This document shows positions 8,048-15,648 of a stretch of 64,000 bases of DNA, in pieces. The position numbers and the translations under genes are program-made. A model generated the notes under the pieces. The model searched no databases. It saw only the letters and a list, made by a program, of their open reading frames with translations, and had not been told where the DNA came from. The stretch's first letter is position 1. Every line of letters starts with the position of its first letter. This DNA comes from a virus, in IMG/VR virus record IMGVR_UViG_3300031722_000008, positions 1-64,000 of that record. The stretch is one strand, 5' to 3'.

Positions 8048-10210
8048 ATGATAGAAAAGGTTATAAAAAGAGATGGGAGAAGAACAAAATTTTCAGAAAG
8101 GAGAATAAGAGAAGCTATTTCTGAAGCTATGAGAAATTGCGGTGCCAGTACTTATAATGTTATAGGACAAGTTACTGAAGCATGCATTAACGCAATCAAT
8201 GTTAATTTTGATGAAGCTTCATATCCTAAAGTTGAAGAAATCCAAGATGTAATTATTGGAGTGCTTAAGGAAATGGAATTGGGGAATGTAGCGGAACATT
8301 TTGAGGAATACAGACAAGACAGAACTAAGGTTAGAGAAATTAAATCAGATGTAATGCAAGCAATTAAAAAGATTGGTGAAGAAACCACTAGAGATAATGC
8401 TAATGTAGGAAATAATTTCAGTGCTAAATTACTTCAAATAGCCTCTGTAGCAAACAAATATTTTAACCTAGCAAATATGCCCAAAGAACATTCAAAGGCA
8501 CATGAGCGAGGTGATATCCATATACATGACGTAGATAGTTTCAATCTTACTATTAATTGTCTTCATATTGATACTAGGAGAAAATTAGCGGAAGGATTTA
8601 ATACTGGATATGGGACAATAAGATCACCTAAGAGTATTGAAGCTGCTGGAGAATTATCATGTATTCTTCTTCAATCAACTCAGAATGATATGTTTGGTGG
8701 TCAAAGTCATGTTAATTTCGATAATGATATGGCGCCATTTGTAGGAGAAACTAGAAAAAAATATGAGATTGAGGAAATAAATAATTTCATTCACTATAGT
8801 CCTAATTTAATGAGAGAGAATTTAGTTATAAATGATTTTTCCGCGTTTGATCAAAAACTTATAAAAGATAATGTGGAGAAGAGAGTTAAAAAATCAGTTC
8901 GCCAAGCCATGCAAGGTGTATGCTACAACCTAAACACAATGCATTCTCGTGCAGGAAGCCAAGTTCCATTCTCATCAATTAATATTGGTATTCCTAAGAA
9001 TGAAGATGCAGCATTAGTATGTCAAATGTTCCTTGAAGAATATGACAAGGGCATGGGCAAGGGAGAACAAATGATTTTCCCGAATATTTGTTTCAGAACA
9101 AAGAAAGGTGTAAATACAGAAGAAAATGATCCTTACAGATATCTATATGATTTAGCTGTCAAAGTTGCAGCTCACAGAATGAATCCTACATTTAGAAATT
9201 TAGATAATTCTATGGACCTTTCTTATTACATTAGAGGTATATTGGCAGCACAGATGGGTTGTAGAACAAATGTAATGGCAAACAGAAATGGAGAAGATGG
9301 TCCTGAAGCTAGAGGAAATATAGCTCCATGTTCAATGAATATGGTTAGGTTAGGAATAGAAGCCAAAAGTAATTGGGATAAATTCTTCAAGTCACTAGAT
9401 AAATTAATGATACTATCAAAAGAGGAATTATTGTACAGATATGACGTACTTAAGAAATTAAGAATAAAAGATTTACCTTTCGTCGCAGGCCAAAAACTCG
9501 TAAAAGGTTCAGAGGGGTTAGGTCCTGAAGACAGTATTGAACCAATATTAAAACAAGGAACATGGGGAATAGGATTCATAGGTCTTGCAGAAACACTTAT
9601 CGCTATGATGGGAGTTCATCATGGAGAATCAGAAGAAGCTTATGAAAAAGCAAAAGAAATCATGAATTTTATGAGTGACAGAGTTGAAGCGTTTGGAGAT
9701 GAAACAGGCTTAAACTTTTCTCTATATGCAACTCCAGCTGAGGGATTAAGCGGAAGATTCACTGAAATGGATTTGAAAAGATATGGAGAAATAAAGAATG
9801 TAACTGATAGGGGATTCTACACTAATAGTTTTCACATTCCAGTTTACTACAATATTTCAGCACTTAAGAAAGCTGATTTAGAAGCTCCATTTCATAAATT
9901 ATGTACTGGTGGAATGATAAGTTACTTTGAGATCGATGGTGGCGATACAGAAACTAGAGAACGATATATTCATAGACATTTAAAATATTGTAGAGAGAAT
10001 ACCAATATAGTGTATGTTGCTTATAATTTCAGGATAAGGTATTGCAAAGATTGTGGCACAGAAGCAACTATGGATATGACAACTTGCCCTAATTGTGGAG
10101 GAAATCATTTTCAAGGAATATCTAGAGTTACAGGATATTTAAGTTTAGATGAAAGATTTGGGTATGGAAAAGAAAGAGAGAGAGAATCAAGAATAGTCCA
10201 TGAAATATAG
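8048..10210 (+). CDS. nrdD: anaerobic ribonucleoside-triphosphate reductase
   Basis: This 720-residue protein is a class III ribonucleotide reductase. It reduces NTPs to dNTPs with a glycyl radical under anaerobic conditions. An ATP-cone (VIKRDGRRTKFSERRI) forms the first ~90 residues. Catalytic Cys sites appear in INCLHID and GVCYNLN. Near the C-terminus are the zinc site (CKDCG, CPNCGG) and the glycyl-radical loop RVTGYLS (Gly near 696; many homologues have RVCGYLG). ATG 8048 follows GGGAGGA, whereas TTG 8030 has no site. The activase NrdG lies 1.5 kb downstream. It points to an anaerobic host. Confidence 0.93.
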   Translation: MIEKVIKRDGRRTKFSERRIREAISEAMRNCGASTYNVIGQVTEACINAINVNFDEASYPKVEEIQDVIIGVLKEMELGNVAEHFEEYRQDRTKVREIKSDVMQAIKKIGEETTRDNANVGNNFSAKLLQIASVANKYFNLANMPKEHSKAHERGDIHIHDVDSFNLTINCLHIDTRRKLAEGFNTGYGTIRSPKSIEAAGELSCILLQSTQNDMFGGQSHVNFDNDMAPFVGETRKKYEIEEINNFIHYSPNLMRENLVINDFSAFDQKLIKDNVEKRVKKSVRQAMQGVCYNLNTMHSRAGSQVPFSSINIGIPKNEDAALVCQMFLEEYDKGMGKGEQMIFPNICFRTKKGVNTEENDPYRYLYDLAVKVAAHRMNPTFRNLDNSMDLSYYIRGILAAQMGCRTNVMANRNGEDGPEARGNIAPCSMNMVRLGIEAKSNWDKFFKSLDKLMILSKEELLYRYDVLKKLRIKDLPFVAGQKLVKGSEGLGPEDSIEPILKQGTWGIGFIGLAETLIAMMGVHHGESEEAYEKAKEIMNFMSDRVEAFGDETGLNFSLYATPAEGLSGRFTEMDLKRYGEIKNVTDRGFYTNSFHIPVYYNISALKKADLEAPFHKLCTGGMISYFEIDGGDTETRERYIHRHLKYCRENTNIVYVAYNFRIRYCKDCGTEATMDMTTCPNCGGNHFQGISRVTGYLSLDERFGYGKERERESRIVHEI

Positions 10211-10227
10211 ATTAAGGGGTGATGATA

Positions 10228-10383
10228 TTGGAAGAAATAAAATATGGATATCTAAGGGAACTAGAAATAAAGGATTTAGTAACTAGAAGATTCCATTTTT
10301 CAGCTAGATCAGTTATAGTTCCAAATACAAAAGAAATTAGAACAGATAATACTGAAAAAATAATAAATGAGAGAAAGGAGTAG
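10228..10383 (+). CDS. small unknown protein
   Basis: A 51-residue frame (MEEIKYGYLRELEIKD...) starting at TTG 10228, 8 bases after AAGGGG. It ends two bases before the next ATG, suggesting translational coupling within the NrdD-NrdG operon. No motif recognised. Confidence 0.55.
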   Translation: MEEIKYGYLRELEIKDLVTRRFHFSARSVIVPNTKEIRTDNTEKIINERKE

Positions 10384-10385
10384 CT

Positions 10386-10589
10386 ATGTTTGAATTCATT
10401 AAGAAAATATTTAAGAAAGTAACACCTGAAATAAAATGTAGCACATGCAAAAAATGTAAGAGAATTAAGGAAGGTTGGTATTGTTCGATTCATTATAGTA
10501 CTCGCAAAAAAGGCTATAATTACTATTCATCAATATGTGGCAAGCAACGAATAAAAACTAAACCTAGATGGTGTCCATTAATTAAGTAG
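10386..10589 (+). CDS. small Cys-rich protein
   Basis: A 67-residue basic protein with seven cysteines (CSTCKKCKR, WYCSIH, ICGKQ, WCP), resembling the short metal-binding proteins common in large Firmicute phages. The start is preceded by GAAAGGAG. It lies in the tight series of short genes between nrdD and nrdG. Function unknown. Confidence 0.65.
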   Translation: MFEFIKKIFKKVTPEIKCSTCKKCKRIKEGWYCSIHYSTRKKGYNYYSSICGKQRIKTKPRWCPLIK

Positions 10590-10604
10590 TTGGGAGGAAT
10601 AGCT

Positions 10605-10835
10605 ATGCTCAATAGAATAGGTAAATTTATTTATGAAAAAATAGTCAGGAAAGTATTTAAGTATGAACCACTCCCAAACATAAAATTGGAGAGTTCATTA
10701 GAATTTCAAGGACATATACTCATGATAGAATCTATTTCCATGCATACTGAACTTGGCCAAGGTACAGAAGTTAGTTTCAAATGTAGGGATGATATTCTAT
10801 TACGATTAAAAAGGAGGATTGACATTGAAAATTAA
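10605..10835 (+). CDS. small unknown protein
   Basis: A 76-residue protein. ATG 10605 is chosen because GGGAGG lies 6 bases upstream. It has a short basic amphipathic N-terminus, then a beta-rich segment. Its end overlaps the next gene's ribosome binding site. No family recognised. Confidence 0.6.
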   Translation: MLNRIGKFIYEKIVRKVFKYEPLPNIKLESSLEFQGHILMIESISMHTELGQGTEVSFKCRDDILLRLKRRIDIEN

Positions 10836-11055
10836 AATTGGAGACCAAATACATGATAGTAAAGATGAGCCTATAATGGTAATCTTGTCTGATAAAGATA
10901 AAGAAAATATCAGTAATATGTTAACGGAATGTCACAAATATGCTTGTTTTCCTGATACCATAAATAAAGAAGAAGCAGTGGAATTTATGGATACAGAGAA
11001 CCCTAAGAAGATGCGTATCATTCAAGTACCTCACGATGCTAAGAAAGGAGAGTGA
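10825..11055 (+). CDS. small conserved-looking phage protein
   Basis: A 76-residue protein starting at TTG 10825, 7 bases after AAGGAGG; the TTG at 10819 is too close to that site. The core IMVILSDKDKENISNML and YACFPD look like a compact alpha/beta domain that I associate with small phage hypotheticals. It overlaps the previous gene by 11 bases. Function unknown. Confidence 0.55.
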   Translation: MKIKIGDQIHDSKDEPIMVILSDKDKENISNMLTECHKYACFPDTINKEEAVEFMDTENPKKMRIIQVPHDAKKGE

Positions 11056-11062
11056 GCTTGAT

Positions 11063-11320
11063 ATGGCAGAAGCACTCATCGTTGTTATGATAAGAGTAAT
11101 ATCTAGAGTTGATGGATATTGCGTATTCTGGATGCTGATAGCATTATCTATTGGAGTGAAGTGTGGAGAAAGTTATTATAAGATGTTTCTAGAATCAAAA
11201 TATAAAGATAAAGGTACAATTTATATAAACAAAAAGTCATACAGAATAATAAGTGAAAGCGAGGCTATCGAAAATGATTTACTCAACTTATCTATCAAAT
11301 CTGAAAAAGATACCAAGTGA
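11063..11320 (+). CDS. small membrane protein
   Basis: An 85-residue protein with one hydrophobic segment (about residues 15-35) and a hydrophilic C-terminus. ATG 11063 lies 12 bases after GGAG, which is slightly far. It overlaps the downstream DUF488-like gene by 47 bases. No function recognised. Confidence 0.5.
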   Translation: MAEALIVVMIRVISRVDGYCVFWMLIALSIGVKCGESYYKMFLESKYKDKGTIYINKKSYRIISESEAIENDLLNLSIKSEKDTK

Positions 11321-11699
11321 TGCAGTAAAAATATTTATTGCAAGGCAAGCGAAGCCAGTAGTAGTGGAATCGCTTAAGAAATATGATTGTTTATGGGCAA
11401 AACGTTTTGCTCCAACAGATGAATTAAGAGATGAATTTAAAAATAAGGAAATAGAATGGAAAGAATTCGTTGAAAAATATCTAGTAGAACAAGCATATGA
11501 CATAATGAAAGTAAGTATTCTAAGATTAGGATTAATGAAAATAATCGAAGATGCTCATAAAGAAGGAAAAGATATTTATTTCATATGCTATGAAAAAGAT
11601 CCATTAGAATGTCACAGAACTCCTTGGTGTAATTTTATTTCTGTATATTTAAAAACAGAATACAAGGAGGCTGATTTCAGTGAAAGCAAGGATAGCTGA
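11274..11699 (+). CDS. DUF488-like protein
   Basis: A 141-residue protein whose C-terminal part ICYEKDPLECHRT matches the signature of the DUF488 family (CYE-x-D-P-xx-CHR). The biochemical role of that family is not firmly known. ATG 11274 follows GCGAGG; a GTG at 11253 has no site. Its end overlaps the nrdG start by 20 bases, so it is likely translated with nrdG. Confidence 0.6.
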   Translation: MIYSTYLSNLKKIPSDAVKIFIARQAKPVVVESLKKYDCLWAKRFAPTDELRDEFKNKEIEWKEFVEKYLVEQAYDIMKVSILRLGLMKIIEDAHKEGKDIYFICYEKDPLECHRTPWCNFISVYLKTEYKEADFSESKDS

Positions 11700-12174
11700 G
11701 GAAATAATTCATGAATCTTTAGTGAATGGAGAAGGAATCAGAGCTACAGTATTTTTTGCTGGTTGTGATAAAGACTGTAAGGGGTGTCATAACAAGGAAC
11801 TTCAAAATTTCAAAGCAGGTATTTCAAGAGAAGTTGATGCTATTGTTACTGAAATCCTAGAAAGTAAACCAATGATAGATGGTGTTACTTTGAGTGGTGG
11901 AGACCCAATGTGTCAGCAACATGCAGCATTAGGATTATGTAGAAGATTAAAAGATCATGGGATTAATATATGGCTTTATACTGGAAGAACTTATAATGAA
12001 CTGATAGGCAACAGTATCTTATCTAATGTCGATGTCCTTGTTGATGGCAAATTCGAAGAAGATTTAATGAGTGAAAAGATAAAATATAGAGGTTCTTCTA
12101 ATCAAAATATAATGTATTTAAAAGAAGGTATACCATATAGGATAATTTCGGGGGAGGAAAATGGATATGAATAG
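11680..12174 (+). CDS. nrdG: anaerobic ribonucleotide reductase activating protein
   Basis: This 164-residue radical-SAM enzyme installs the glycyl radical on NrdD. The cluster-binding motif is CDKDCKGCHN (CxxxCxxC), residues 29-36, followed by GVTLSGGDPM, the SAM-binding GGE-like motif. Length is typical for NrdG. GTG 11680 lies 9 bases after AAGGAGG. It partners NrdD in the same operon. Confidence 0.92.
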   Translation: MKARIAEEIIHESLVNGEGIRATVFFAGCDKDCKGCHNKELQNFKAGISREVDAIVTEILESKPMIDGVTLSGGDPMCQQHAALGLCRRLKDHGINIWLYTGRTYNELIGNSILSNVDVLVDGKFEEDLMSEKIKYRGSSNQNIMYLKEGIPYRIISGEENGYE

Positions 12175-12955
12175 ATTTCTTCTTGATATAAATCAAGAGC
12201 AATTAATAGAACTAGGAATGTTAATTGATGAGAATATTAAAAAGATTGAAAATAGTTCAGATAAGAAACTTCACATACTTCAGGGAATAGAGTATGCATT
12301 AGTAAGTGCAAAAGTGGTTCCTGAAGAAAGTCTAGCTGAAAGATATTTCAATGAAAGAGAAGTAAAAATGCCAAATAATACTTTAGGGAAAGCAGTCAAC
12401 GATGATAATAAGGTCAAATTAAGTATTGCTCCTCCGGAAACTTTCGAAGGTAAATTTAGTTTTGAATCAGGATATGAAGGTTTATTATCTAGCGAAACCC
12501 ATTACCATGAATTTACTTACGGCAAGTCGGGACAACTCGGAATATTTATCAGATCAAATGTCTCAGCAGTATCTAAGAGCTTATATATATGCAAAGGTGA
12601 TTTAGATGAATTGCATAATATATTTAATTTATTCGAAGAAGATTTGTTTATTTGTAAGCCTAGATTTGATAGATTAGATGAATATGATACCACTACAGAA
12701 CAAAATTTTTCTCCAGAACCCGGAATAATAGCTTACAATATGAATATAGCATCCATAAAAACAGGAGGCAGTTATAAAATCAGGATTGTATCAAGAATCA
12801 AAAATGAAGAAGATCTTAATCTTGAATTTATTTCATTTGAAGTATTCAAGTATAAAGATAATAATTTTGATAGCGAAATGAAATTCAATTACTTTGAGTT
12901 TCAAACATTCAAAAACTTTATTAAATTTTGGCAAGAACATGATTTAGAATTATAA
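12167..12955 (+). CDS. unknown protein
   Basis: A 262-residue protein that overlaps the end of nrdG. GGGGAGG lies 9 bases before ATG 12167 and only 3 before ATG 12161, so 12167 is preferred. The first ~60 residues are helical and the rest beta-rich. No motif or family recognised. Confidence 0.6.
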   Translation: MNRFLLDINQEQLIELGMLIDENIKKIENSSDKKLHILQGIEYALVSAKVVPEESLAERYFNEREVKMPNNTLGKAVNDDNKVKLSIAPPETFEGKFSFESGYEGLLSSETHYHEFTYGKSGQLGIFIRSNVSAVSKSLYICKGDLDELHNIFNLFEEDLFICKPRFDRLDEYDTTTEQNFSPEPGIIAYNMNIASIKTGGSYKIRIVSRIKNEEDLNLEFISFEVFKYKDNNFDSEMKFNYFEFQTFKNFIKFWQEHDLEL

Positions 12956-12970
12956 TAGGGGGAAATTAAA

Positions 12971-13981
12971 ATGGCAAACATAATCGATGGTGGAAAAGGA
13001 ATCAATGTAAAATTAATTGGTTCAATGGAAAGAGAAAGCTTTGTAGATATTGCTGCAACGATAACTAGGTCAGAAAAAAGTCTAGATGAGATTGTAAGTA
13101 TGGACTATAATGAGGACTTGGTTAAAAAGGTAGTTAGTATGAGCCACTTAGCTACAACAGAATTTGACTACTTTGTTTTTGCAGTTGAGGGTGCAAGCAG
13201 AGTGTGTGAAACTCAATTAGTAAGAAAAAGAATAGGTGCAGCATACATGATTAAAACTGGTAGGATTGAAAAGGGTGGAAAAAGAAGTTTCGATGTAATT
13301 AAACCACCCTCACTAGATGGACTATATGTATCAGTTAAATTAAATCCTTCCAAAATACTTATAAATGATCATGAAAATTTAGGAAGAATGATAGGTTTTG
13401 ATGCACTTACTGAAATAGACCTAACGTACGGAGATGTTATGGATATATTGGAACAATTCTATAATGGTGGTGTCGATAAAGGATATCCAGAAGAAGATAT
13501 GAGGTTCGCAAAGCCACAGGGTACAGAATTTAAATGTCTTATCGCTATGACTGGACATGCCCTACTAGATTGGTTTAAAATCAGATGTTGTAATAATGCT
13601 CAATGGGAGATTAAAATTTTAGCTGATAAAAAATTGGCTCTATGTAAATCTCACTCACCAGCATTATTTTCAAATGCAGGAGCGTCATGTAAAGTCCTTG
13701 GTTATTGTCCAGAGAATGGCAGACAATGCGAGCAATGCAAAGGCAAGATAATGACTCACGAAGAAGTTAAAGTTCTTATAAAGGAGCATATGAAACCTAA
13801 ATTCGAATTAAACAGTGAATGTTTTTTAGAATATACATGTCCTGGCGATGAGCATAAACTAATCTTAACTGGTCAAGATGGACCAACTATATATGCTAGG
13901 TGTCCTGAATGTAATAAGTGGTGGGCCATTGATGATAGAGATGGTAGTATCATTTTACATAAAGATAGATACACATTCTAA
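12971..13981 (+). CDS. divergent ThyX-like protein with C-terminal zinc ribbon
   Basis: A 336-residue protein with the layout of flavin-dependent thymidylate synthase, which makes dTMP from dUMP with FAD and methylene-folate. HLATTEFDYFVFAVEGASR corresponds to the ThyX helix before the signature, and GHALLDWFKIRCCNNAQWEI to the later dUMP-binding helix (normally NARSL...R....AQWEI). The signature RHRxxSxNExSxRY is replaced by RKRIGAAYMIKTGR (85-98), with Lys for His and no Ser-x-Asn. The usual Arg of NAR is His. Residues ~275-336 add a zinc ribbon (CPGDE, CPECNKW). It may use an altered substrate or have a structural role; canonical activity is doubtful. Confidence 0.7.
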   Translation: MANIIDGGKGINVKLIGSMERESFVDIAATITRSEKSLDEIVSMDYNEDLVKKVVSMSHLATTEFDYFVFAVEGASRVCETQLVRKRIGAAYMIKTGRIEKGGKRSFDVIKPPSLDGLYVSVKLNPSKILINDHENLGRMIGFDALTEIDLTYGDVMDILEQFYNGGVDKGYPEEDMRFAKPQGTEFKCLIAMTGHALLDWFKIRCCNNAQWEIKILADKKLALCKSHSPALFSNAGASCKVLGYCPENGRQCEQCKGKIMTHEEVKVLIKEHMKPKFELNSECFLEYTCPGDEHKLILTGQDGPTIYARCPECNKWWAIDDRDGSIILHKDRYTF

Positions 13982-13982
13982 A

Positions 13983-14023
13983 ATAGAGAGGAGATTTTTA
14001 CTAAATAAAAATCTCCTCTCTAT
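13983..14023. terminator. long hairpin after the ThyX-like gene
   Basis: An 18-bp perfect stem (ATAGAGAGGAGATTTTTA with its complement) around a five-base loop. No T run follows on the plus strand, so it may be a weak terminator or an mRNA-end stabiliser. Confidence 0.5.
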
Positions 14024-14052
14024 CGATATATTAATTTTAGGGGGAATAAACT

Positions 14053-14064
14053 ATGCTCAATTAA
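14053..14064 (+). other. three-codon minicistron with strong ribosome binding site
   Basis: AGGGGGAATAAACT is followed by ATG CTC AAT TAA, 45 bases upstream of the RuvC-like gene. A similar element occurs at 46391. It may be a leader or a remnant. Confidence 0.3.
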
Positions 14065-14108
14065 ATTATAAATCTTCCAAAATTTAAAAGCAAATGAGAG
14101 GTACTTAA

Positions 14109-14810
14109 ATGAAAGATAAATTTACTGTCTTAGTTTTTGACTTATCTAGTGTTTGTGTAGGAGTTATAGCTTCCATTATTGATACAAATACTGGAGACCC
14201 AATACTAGTTAAGAGCTGTCCCATAATACCCAAAAGTTTTAATCCCGAAGAATTAGGATATAAAAAAACTAAGAAAAAATTACTAACCGGAAAAAATGGA
14301 GAGTCTATAAATTCATACTATAGACTTGGAGAAGAGTCTATAAGTAAGGTAGAGAAGAAGAAGAGAGATACTCAAGTAAGAAACAAGAAGAACTCTTTTG
14401 TGCTTAAATATATAGGAGAACAAATTACAAAAATAGTAACAGCCATACAGCCTGATTTAATTGTTGTAGAAAAGAATGAGATATTCAACGGAGTATTAAC
14501 GTCAGTACTTCTCGGAAAAGTAATGGGAGTACTCATTGGTGTTGCGAGTTCAAAGAGTATTGATGTTATTGAATATCCAGTTAAAGAAGTAAGAGGACCT
14601 ATCGACTTAGTAAAAGTCACTCATGATTTAGTAGATAATTTAACTGAAAAAGAAATACTTAAAATACCCGATATAACAAAAAGAGCACTCCGAAAATATA
14701 TGGAAAAGAAATACGGAAAGTATGGATTAGAGTGTAACACCGATGATGAAAGCGATGCGTGCGTGGTATTCAATTACTGGTTAGAGGAAAAGTTCAAAAG
14801 GAGTAGATAG
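14109..14810 (+). CDS. RuvC-like Holliday junction resolvase
   Basis: A 233-residue protein with the RNase H-like fold pattern of RuvC-type resolvases. Asp11 lies in VFDLSS at the end of the first strand, Glu121 in LIVVEKNE, and the acidic pair in DDESDACVV (212-216) on the last helix. These positions match the metal-binding acid residues of RuvC. It probably resolves branched replication intermediates before packaging. The start follows GAGAGGTACTTAA. It lies in the replication block with a DinG-like helicase downstream. Confidence 0.75.
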   Translation: MKDKFTVLVFDLSSVCVGVIASIIDTNTGDPILVKSCPIIPKSFNPEELGYKKTKKKLLTGKNGESINSYYRLGEESISKVEKKKRDTQVRNKKNSFVLKYIGEQITKIVTAIQPDLIVVEKNEIFNGVLTSVLLGKVMGVLIGVASSKSIDVIEYPVKEVRGPIDLVKVTHDLVDNLTEKEILKIPDITKRALRKYMEKKYGKYGLECNTDDESDACVVFNYWLEEKFKRSR

Positions 14811-14816
14811 AGAAAA

Positions 14817-14924
14817 ATGAACCAAGGATATAATATTTGCTCAAAATGTCCACGAAAGCATGAGTGCAGAGTTGTATATACTTCATGTGAATATTTTTGG
14901 AGCGAGTATAACAAAAAGAAATAA
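14817..14924 (+). CDS. very small Cys-rich protein
   Basis: A 35-residue frame (MNQGYNICSKCPRKHECRVV...) with four cysteines in a CxxC...C...C pattern, in line between the resolvase and the next gene. AAAGGAG lies upstream at a rather long 13-base spacing. The cysteine pattern supports coding. Confidence 0.5.
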   Translation: MNQGYNICSKCPRKHECRVVYTSCEYFWSEYNKKK

Positions 14925-14944
14925 AATATAGGGGGACGAGATAT

Positions 14945-15184
14945 ATGCCAAAAAATGTAAGAAACTTTTGGGTAGATGGAGAAATCGATGGATATACAAA
15001 TAATTTAACTGGTGGACCAAGAAACAAAGAGGGTGGTATTGATATAACCATCAAGCAAAGAGATAATGGTGCAGTAACAACAGCACTAAAAATTGAGGGG
15101 TTCGCTAATGACAAAGGAGAACTGTCATTAAGAGTAAAAGATAAAGATGATAATTTAGTTTTTGAAAATGATACAAAGAGATAG
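14945..15184 (+). CDS. small unknown protein
   Basis: A 79-residue, probably all-beta protein (FWVDGEIDGYTNNLTGGPRNKEGG...) starting 10 bases after GGGGGA. I recall similar short beta proteins in phage replication regions but no assigned function. Confidence 0.6.
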   Translation: MPKNVRNFWVDGEIDGYTNNLTGGPRNKEGGIDITIKQRDNGAVTTALKIEGFANDKGELSLRVKDKDDNLVFENDTKR

Positions 15185-15195
15185 GGGGAAGTAAG

Positions 15196-15648
15196 ATGGA
15201 TAAGAATTTTATTGATTTAATTTATTTTGAACAAACTCCTAATTATATGAAAAATGAAATAAAAAAATTATGGAATCCACAAGTAGGAGATTTGTTTTGC
15301 ACAAACAAAGATAATTTGCATGTAGTTCTTTCATATACAAATAAATTCATATTAACATGGTGTGGTGACAATATAAGAAAAGATAATTGTATGCCATTAT
15401 TAAATGAGACACAGTTAATAAGCTTTATCCGAAATAAATTTCATGCAGTTGCTGATGTAACTTATGTAGATAGAGACTCATCCACTGGATTGTTCGAAAT
15501 TGGCTTTGATTTATTCGAAATTAATTCAAGAGATGGAATATCAACAATGATAGTAAGTCATACATTTAAGGTTGAAAATACTCTTATGGGCTATTGGTTA
15601 TTAATACAGAAGATGCTGGAGGAGGAAGATAGATGTCAAGAAAAATAA
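15196..15648 (+). CDS. unknown protein
   Basis: A 150-residue protein with a start preceded by AGGGGGAAGTAAG. It overlaps the helicase gene by 16 bases, so the two are probably co-translated. No motif recognised; a helicase accessory role is only suggested by the coupling. Confidence 0.6.
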   Translation: MDKNFIDLIYFEQTPNYMKNEIKKLWNPQVGDLFCTNKDNLHVVLSYTNKFILTWCGDNIRKDNCMPLLNETQLISFIRNKFHAVADVTYVDRDSSTGLFEIGFDLFEINSRDGISTMIVSHTFKVENTLMGYWLLIQKMLEEEDRCQEK

